Assembly: GCA_003427395.1 (NCBI GenBank)
Contig: BFEA01000295.1
Location: 589,884 to 613,370, forward strand
DNA: 23,487 bases
Direction: 5' to 3'
Source of the DNA: Chara braunii
Lineage: Eukaryota; Streptophyta; Charophyceae; Charales; Characeae
In this document: positions 19,719-23,487 of the stretch, piece after piece
Position numbering within the stretch: the stretch's first letter is position 1
Layout of the letters: each line of letters starts with the position of its first letter
The notes under the pieces: generated by a model
Databases searched by the model: none
What the model was told of the DNA's origin: nothing
The model's input: the letters and a program-made list of their open reading frames with translations, nothing else
Made by a program: the position numbers and the translations under genes

Positions 19719-20366
19719 TTGGCTGAACTGTGGCAACTATGGCTACACATCCAAGACTTGTCGAGGCAAGAAGGTCACCACGAAGGTAGCCTCTCCAATA
19801 GTGGTGGGCTTATCTTCGAACCCTGGTGGTGCTTCTACGAGCACTTCGCAGGGAAACACCTGGGGCCAATAGGAGTGTTAGCCGCTCTTACTCGTGCTGA
19901 AGTGGTAACGCTGCCTTCACCACTTCAGGCGTTGGCCAAGGCTAGTGACCCATCCATCGCACCGCAGACACATTCAGACCCACCAATTCTCTGTTCGAGA
20001 GATGTGTCTGAATCCCTAGAAGAGTTACAAAGAGGCTCTTGGGCGATGATTAGCAAAGGTCCTCGGGGTGAACATTTCATGGTAGAGGTTGATGTAGGAG
20101 ACCCCAAAGTAGGTGCCTTCGCAGACATAGGCTCTACACGAAACTTCATCAGTCGTGATTGTGTGGATGGGCTGCTCTTAGGGGACCAAGTGCAGCGGCT
20201 CAGCAGATCTGTAACAGCAACGCTTGCCAACAAGCATCGCATGATTGTACAAGACTATGCCAAGGACGTAGTTTACACCTTATCCTATGGAGGAGGGGAA
20301 CTGAGACATACAATCTTGTTCCTTGTCAGCGACAAACTGCCATTCGACATGCTGCTAGGTATGTAA
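19719..20366 (+). pseudogene. Zinc knuckle remnant and retropepsin-like protease of the retroelement
   Basis: Near 19726-19770, WLNCGNYGYTSKTC is a decayed CCHC knuckle: the first Cys is gone and His is Tyr. The 216-codon open frame later shows a pepsin-like retroviral-type protease (about 20080-20366): FMVEVDVGDPKVGAFADIGS, then VTATLANKH, and DMLLGM before a TAA. The active site should be D-(T/S)-G but reads D-I-G, an ACA-to-ATA type change that would inactivate it. The TAA after DMLLGM stands where related elements usually have Gln. The element lies antisense in the V-ATPase B intron. Confidence 0.75.
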
Positions 20367-20579
20367 TACCTCGAGGTTGCTCAACCTCAAAATTGGGATA
20401 GAAAGGTGATGATCCACAAGTTTCCCAACGGAAGAACGGTTACACTGCAGAAGTTCAAAGCTAGCAGTCTAGTGGAAAACTACGGGTGCATATGTGCATC
20501 TTCTTTCTATGACTACTATAAACAGAATCGCGAGGAAGGCATGTACTTGTCTTTGCCTCTGAGAAAGGGGAGGTCGTAA

Positions 20580-21060
20580 ACCCCAAAGACAGAAGTAGTC
20601 GTCGCATCGTATTTAGACCTTTTTTAGGAGCCCAATGGTGTGGTGAAAAGGGAGGTGGTCCATGCAATAGAGGTCGTCCCAGGTAGTAAGGTACCTAGAG
20701 GACGAATCTATAGGATGTCTCCTGCGGAGTTGGATGCGGAGTTGGATGAGCTCCGCCGCCACCTCAAAGAGCTCACAGGAAAGGGATGGATTCGGCCTAG
20801 TACCTCCCCTTATGGTGCTCCAGTCCTATTCCTTCCTAAGAAGGGAGGTACCCTAAGGACGACACTAAAGTGACTGGCCCATACCTCGGTCTGTGACTGA
20901 GGTGAGGTCATTAATGGGGATGACAGGCTATTACAGACCTTTTGTGAAAAACTATAGTACTATAGCCTCCCCTCTAACTGATCTCGCATGCCTTGACACC
21001 CCTTGGGAGTGGACTGAAGAGTGTGAAGCAGCCTTCAAGCAATTAAGTATGCTTTGACAC
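20580..21060 (+). pseudogene. Reverse transcriptase remnant with its catalytic core deleted
   Basis: The N-terminal part (20640-20873) is typical Ty3-type RT: RIYRMSPAELDAELDELRRH, then GWIRPSTSPYGAPVLFLPKK. After TLRTTLK and a TGA at 20871-20873 the sequence jumps to PRSVTEVRSLMGMTGYYRPF (about 20886-20950, another frame), which belongs to the far C-terminal side of RT at the connection to RNase H. The palm segment between, with the LDDxL/YxDD aspartates, is absent; in this family it is about 150 residues. An upstream TAG at about 20625 sits just before EPNGVVKREVV. So the element cannot encode reverse transcriptase. Confidence 0.85.
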
Positions 21061-21085
21061 ACCATGTTCTCAAGCTTCCAGATCC

Positions 21086-21480
21086 TGAGCAGCGTTTATA
21101 GTGACCACTGACGCCAGCCAATATGGCATAGGCACAGTCCTGGCGCAAAAGGAGGGGAAGAAGTTGAGGCCGATCGAGTATATGAATAAAAAGATGCCAT
21201 CTCGTAAACTGGCCAGGTCCACATATGAGCGTGAGCTCTATGCCCTTTACCGAGCGCTGGTCCATTGGAGACACTCTATTAGGCAGATTCTTTTATGTGA
21301 GATCTGACCATGAGACTTTGCGCTGGATCAAGACACAGCCTGTACTCTCAGATGCCTTGAAAAGGTGTATTCAAGTGATAGACATCTATGACTATCAACT
21401 TGAACCCATCAAAGGAGAATATAAGAAAGTGGCTGATACACTGTCACGTAGGGCAGATTATCTGGGCGCGCAAGTGACTG
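21086..21480 (+). pseudogene. RNase H domain of the retroelement, frameshifted
   Basis: The first part (21095-21301) contains TTDASQYGIGTVLAQ and RSTYERELYALYRALVHWRH. The second part (from about 21270 in a different frame) contains FYVRSDHETLRWI and ends with KKVADTLSRRADYL. The Asp-Glu-Asp residues expected for RNase H (TDAS, YERELYAL, SDHETL) are all still present but split by one frameshift at about 21270-21285. This is the best-preserved domain of the element. Confidence 0.85.
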
Positions 21481-21990
21481 AGTTTGAGATATCTAATGAC
21501 GTAACTCGATCTATGGTGGAAGCCTATCAGGAAGACGCAATGATGTCTGAGATCATACGCAAACTGGAGGCTAAAGATAAAGCTACCTCCGATGAGTTTG
21601 TGCTCGTCAATCGCTTGCTGTTCCTTGAGAAGGCTGGGAATAAAAGACTGTGTTCCAGACAGAGAGTCTTTACGTAGTTCGTTTTTTGGTGAATGTCATG
21701 ATGCAACTGGTCATTTTGGCTATAAAAAGACATCAGCTAACTTATTGCAGACATTCTGGTGGCCCACTATGATGCAAGATGGGAAAAGGTACGTTGAAAC
21801 TTGCCAGGTTTGCCAATGGGGCAAACCTAGGACTCAGATCCGCGTGGGCTTATCAAGCTCTTGCCAATTCCACATCGGGGGCGACGGGAGGAGGCATGAG
21901 GAAGAGATTACTCCCGTGTGTCTTCATGTGCTTCCACATCGGGGGCGCAAGCGGAGCCGGGGCAGGTCTTCTTGTTATAACCAAAAAAAG
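21480..21990 (+). pseudogene. Start of integrase (HHCC zinc-binding domain), truncated
   Basis: A linker with SMVEAYQEDAMMSEIIRKLE (21512-21571) leads, after a frameshift near 21640, to the zinc-binding domain: ECHDATGHFGYKKTSANLLQ (two His) and YVETCQVCQWGK (two Cys) at about 21692-21828. Similarity fades after LIKLLPIPH (about 21850-21880). The DDE catalytic core and 3' LTR are missing, although 255 bp remain before the V-ATPase exon. In the tail, TTCCACATCGGGGGCG occurs twice, at 21869 and 21931, a local duplication. Confidence 0.8.
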
Positions 21991-22081
21991 ATAAAGAGAA
22001 GAGACTAGCAATTTTCCCCATTCTCCTTTTCATGCGCCACCAAGTAACAATACAAGGACATGAATTATTCATCTATCATTT

Positions 22082-22101
22082 ATCCATCCATCCATCCATC
22101 C
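22082..22101. repeat. (ATCC)5 microsatellite
   Basis: Five perfect ATCC units, about 30 bases inside the intron from the donor of the 112-nt exon. Confidence 0.95.
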
Positions 22102-22134
22102 ACGCTTATCCTTATGCCTTAGAACCAGCCATAC

Positions 22135-22246
22135 CTGAGATATCAAGGTAAGCCTCAGCAAGAATAGGGGGGCCGTTGTCAATGGGCTTTCCAGATCCAT
22201 TGAAGATGCGTCCCAGCATGTCCCGAGAAACTGGGGTCTTCAAGAC
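22135..22246 (-). CDS. VHA-B: V-ATPase subunit B, internal exon (about residues 90-127)
   Basis: This is the most upstream exon in the window: 112 nt, read from 22246 down to 22135, phase 0 in and phase 1 out. It encodes [20 protein letters not shown] then [17 protein letters not shown] plus the first base of a Gly codon. The stretch [17 protein letters not shown] is a conserved part of A/B-type ATPase subunits at the junction of the N-terminal beta-barrel and the nucleotide-binding domain. The acceptor is GATGACAG before GTC and the donor is GTATGG after CTCAG. The 9132-nt intron that follows contains a whole retroelement. Plant B subunits usually have PEAYLDIS; here Pro is Ala (AEAYLDIS), a mild change. 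The preceding exon, which should end near QFTGE, was not found up to base 23487. Confidence 0.95.
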
Positions 22247-22498
22247 CTGTCATCAATAATATTTGTGTACATACATGTCAAGCAGCATTAGAATGCCTGA
22301 GGGCCATTTTGCAGAGTTCAAAAAAAAGTAGGGGAGAAGAAAAAGAGAGAGCGTCCAACACAAGAGACTGCGATTTCCAAGACCCATCATTACTCAGCCC
22401 GTGGACATTTATGCAACATGGAACTCGAAGATCAGAAAGCCAGTTCCAGTGCTGGCGCACTGAAAATACAGCCCCCCTCCCCAGCTGCTGAAGGTTTG

Positions 22499-22499
22499 G

Positions 22500-22536
<37 letters not shown>
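22499..22536. repeat. (CT)n(CA)n compound microsatellite
   Basis: About ten CT units run directly into about nine CA units. A pure (GA)n run lies nearby at 22688-22705. Confidence 0.95.
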
Positions 22537-22809
22537 TTTCATGGAGTTGCGTATAGCAAACAAGACAAGAATCCCACAAACACACACACAATCCTTGTCT
22601 TGTGCTAACTCACACTTTACATAACCACATATGCATGTCTGAAAACATTTCTGGCCTTCAGGAAGATGCTCAAACTGGGTTACTAGAAAGAGAGAGAGAG
22701 AGAGACCCATCAAGATCCATTGTGGCCGTCCACCTTTGCATGCTGATCTATGAATCACACATTCACCACGACTTCGTTACACGATGTCAATGATTCCAAC
22801 CACGGCTAC

Positions 22810-23225
22810 GATCCGGACGTCCGGGCATCCGTCCAGACGGTCTGGATTCAGTCCAGAATCTAGACATCCGGTCTGGAAGGTCCGGATGTGCCAAGTTTCA
22901 AGGGAAAAAAAAAAAGGTCTGGGACCCCTCCCCACTGCGGAGCCAAGCCCCCAAAATTGTTTTGGGGGGTTTTCAGGCCCACTTTTGATTTTCTTGGAGT
23001 CCCGACGCGGTCTATCTGAATAATAAATTATTATACATACCCATTATTCAATTTTTATTAATTTATCTTTTTGAAAGTTTTCTCGAGGTTTTTATAGTTT
23101 TTTACTTTTAACCTAGGTTACCAGTCGTCCGAAGGCCAGACGTCTCGGCCGGACGTCTCCCCCAACCATCCGGTAAGGGGGTTGTCCGAGATCCCGGACA
23201 ACCACTTTTTCGCATTAAAAAAAAA
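22810..23225. repeat. CCGGAC/GACGTC-rich repeat pair with hairpin between
   Basis: Patch 1 (22810-22885) is packed with CCGGACGTCCGG, CCGGTCTGG and GGTCCGGA motifs and followed by an A11 run. A perfect hairpin CCCCCAAAA-TTG-TTTTGGGGG lies at 22948-22968. Patch 2 (23118-23215) contains GACGTC twice, GGTTGTCCGAGATCCCGGACAA-type inverted repeats and then a poly-A run of about 19. Patch 2 resembles, inverted, the block at 180-285. No protein-coding signal. Confidence 0.7.
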
Positions 23226-23321
23226 AAAAAAAAAAAGACTGTTGCACATGCCATAGAGACCCTCCATAAAAAAATTCAGAATTTTCTGATCATTTGGTGA
23301 TAGGGTGCTATTTGGGGTGGG

Positions 23322-23487
23322 AGGGGGGGATACAAGGGGTTTTGGTGAGGATAGGAGGGGTATAGGCGGGGATTAAAAACTCCAAAGATTTTTATCTTTT
23401 TTTCTACTGGCTCAAATGAGCTAAAATTTTGGTGGCATACACCTTATGCAAGGTAGAAGCCACATGATTTTTTTTTTTTTTTTTTTT
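23322..23487 (+). repeat. Dispersed repeat copy 2 (G-run block, then poly-T)
   Basis: Direct copy of 1-178, about 23.3 kb away and in the same orientation, with about 90% identity over the 150 comparable bases. It is followed by poly-T, at which the window ends. The left flank here (GACTGTTGCACATGCC at 23239 onward) shows that the repeat extends leftward beyond what is visible at base 1. Confidence 0.9.

Larger units (their letters stand above)
13003..22134 (-). other. 9.1-kb intron carrying a dead retroelement
   Basis: GT-AG intron (GTATGG donor at 22134, GGGCTGCAG acceptor at 13003). The left 1.3 kb (13003-14360) is A/C-rich with local duplications and no gene. From 14361 to about 21990 it is mobile-element DNA on the plus strand. 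The last 140 bases before the exon (21990-22134) are plain except for an (ATCC)5 repeat. A single N at 17146 marks an unresolved base. Confidence 0.9.
22247..23487 (-). other. Intron before the 112-nt exon (partial)
   Basis: No further V-ATPase exon was found; the preceding one lies beyond the window. Contents: (CT)n(CA)n at 22499-22536, (GA)n at 22688-22705, CCGGAC/GACGTC-rich patches at 22810-22890 and 23120-23215, and repeat copy 2 at 23322-23487. The stretch 22980-23110 is AT-rich with nothing recognised. Confidence 0.85.

Overview
The window is a piece of nuclear DNA from a green eukaryote. It contains one recognisable host gene, read on the minus strand: the B subunit (non-catalytic nucleotide-binding subunit) of the vacuolar H+-ATPase. 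Seven internal exons (867 nt, 289 codons in one continuous frame, about residues 90-378 of a protein that is usually about 490 aa) are spread over 20.8 kb. They are joined by GT-AG introns of 0.5 to 9.1 kb. The start and end of the gene lie outside the window: the 5' exons beyond base 23487 and the 3' exons before base 1. The protein is plant-type rather than animal-type (for example [18 protein letters not shown] and [16 protein letters not shown]). Coding density is below 4%, introns are very long and repeat-filled, and Ty3/gypsy debris is abundant. I infer a streptophyte (charophyte) alga with a bloated genome, with Chara as the best guess; this was not tested by search.

Layout, left to right (the gene runs right to left). 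1-1417: intron with a G-run/poly-T repeat, a GACGTC-rich segment, a 55-bp tandem duplication and a degenerate GAGAGTTTTAG-type minisatellite. 1418-2084: two short exons, the second with a long (TG)n tract almost touching its 3' splice site. 2085-9660: a 7.6-kb intron made of microsatellites, polypyrimidine blocks, CCGGAC-rich patches, two tRNA-derived SINE-like copies, fold-back elements, an LTR-like segment and a minus-strand LTR primer-binding site. 9661-13002: four exons (9661-9811, 10563-10700, 11479-11604, 12794-13002) with introns of 0.75-1.2 kb, one carrying a perfect-register 163-bp tandem duplication of the 5' splice site. 13003-22134: a 9.1-kb intron holding a decayed Ty3/gypsy-like retroelement on the plus strand, antisense to the host gene. 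It comprises a 5' LTR with tRNA-iMet-type primer site, a duplicated leader, gag, protease, a reverse transcriptase with its core deleted, RNase H and the start of integrase. 22135-22246: the most upstream exon in the window. 22247-23487: intron with more GACGTC-rich repeats and a second, direct copy of the repeat that opens the window.

The retroelement is dead: it has frameshifts, stops, no RT catalytic core and no integrase DDE core. I found no convincing new multi-gene system. The most interesting items are splice-site structures in the host gene (duplicated donor with a stop codon built into it; UG repeat at an acceptor), a miRNA/MITE-like fold-back, and a species-type GACGTC-rich repeat family with G-quadruplex-capable ends.
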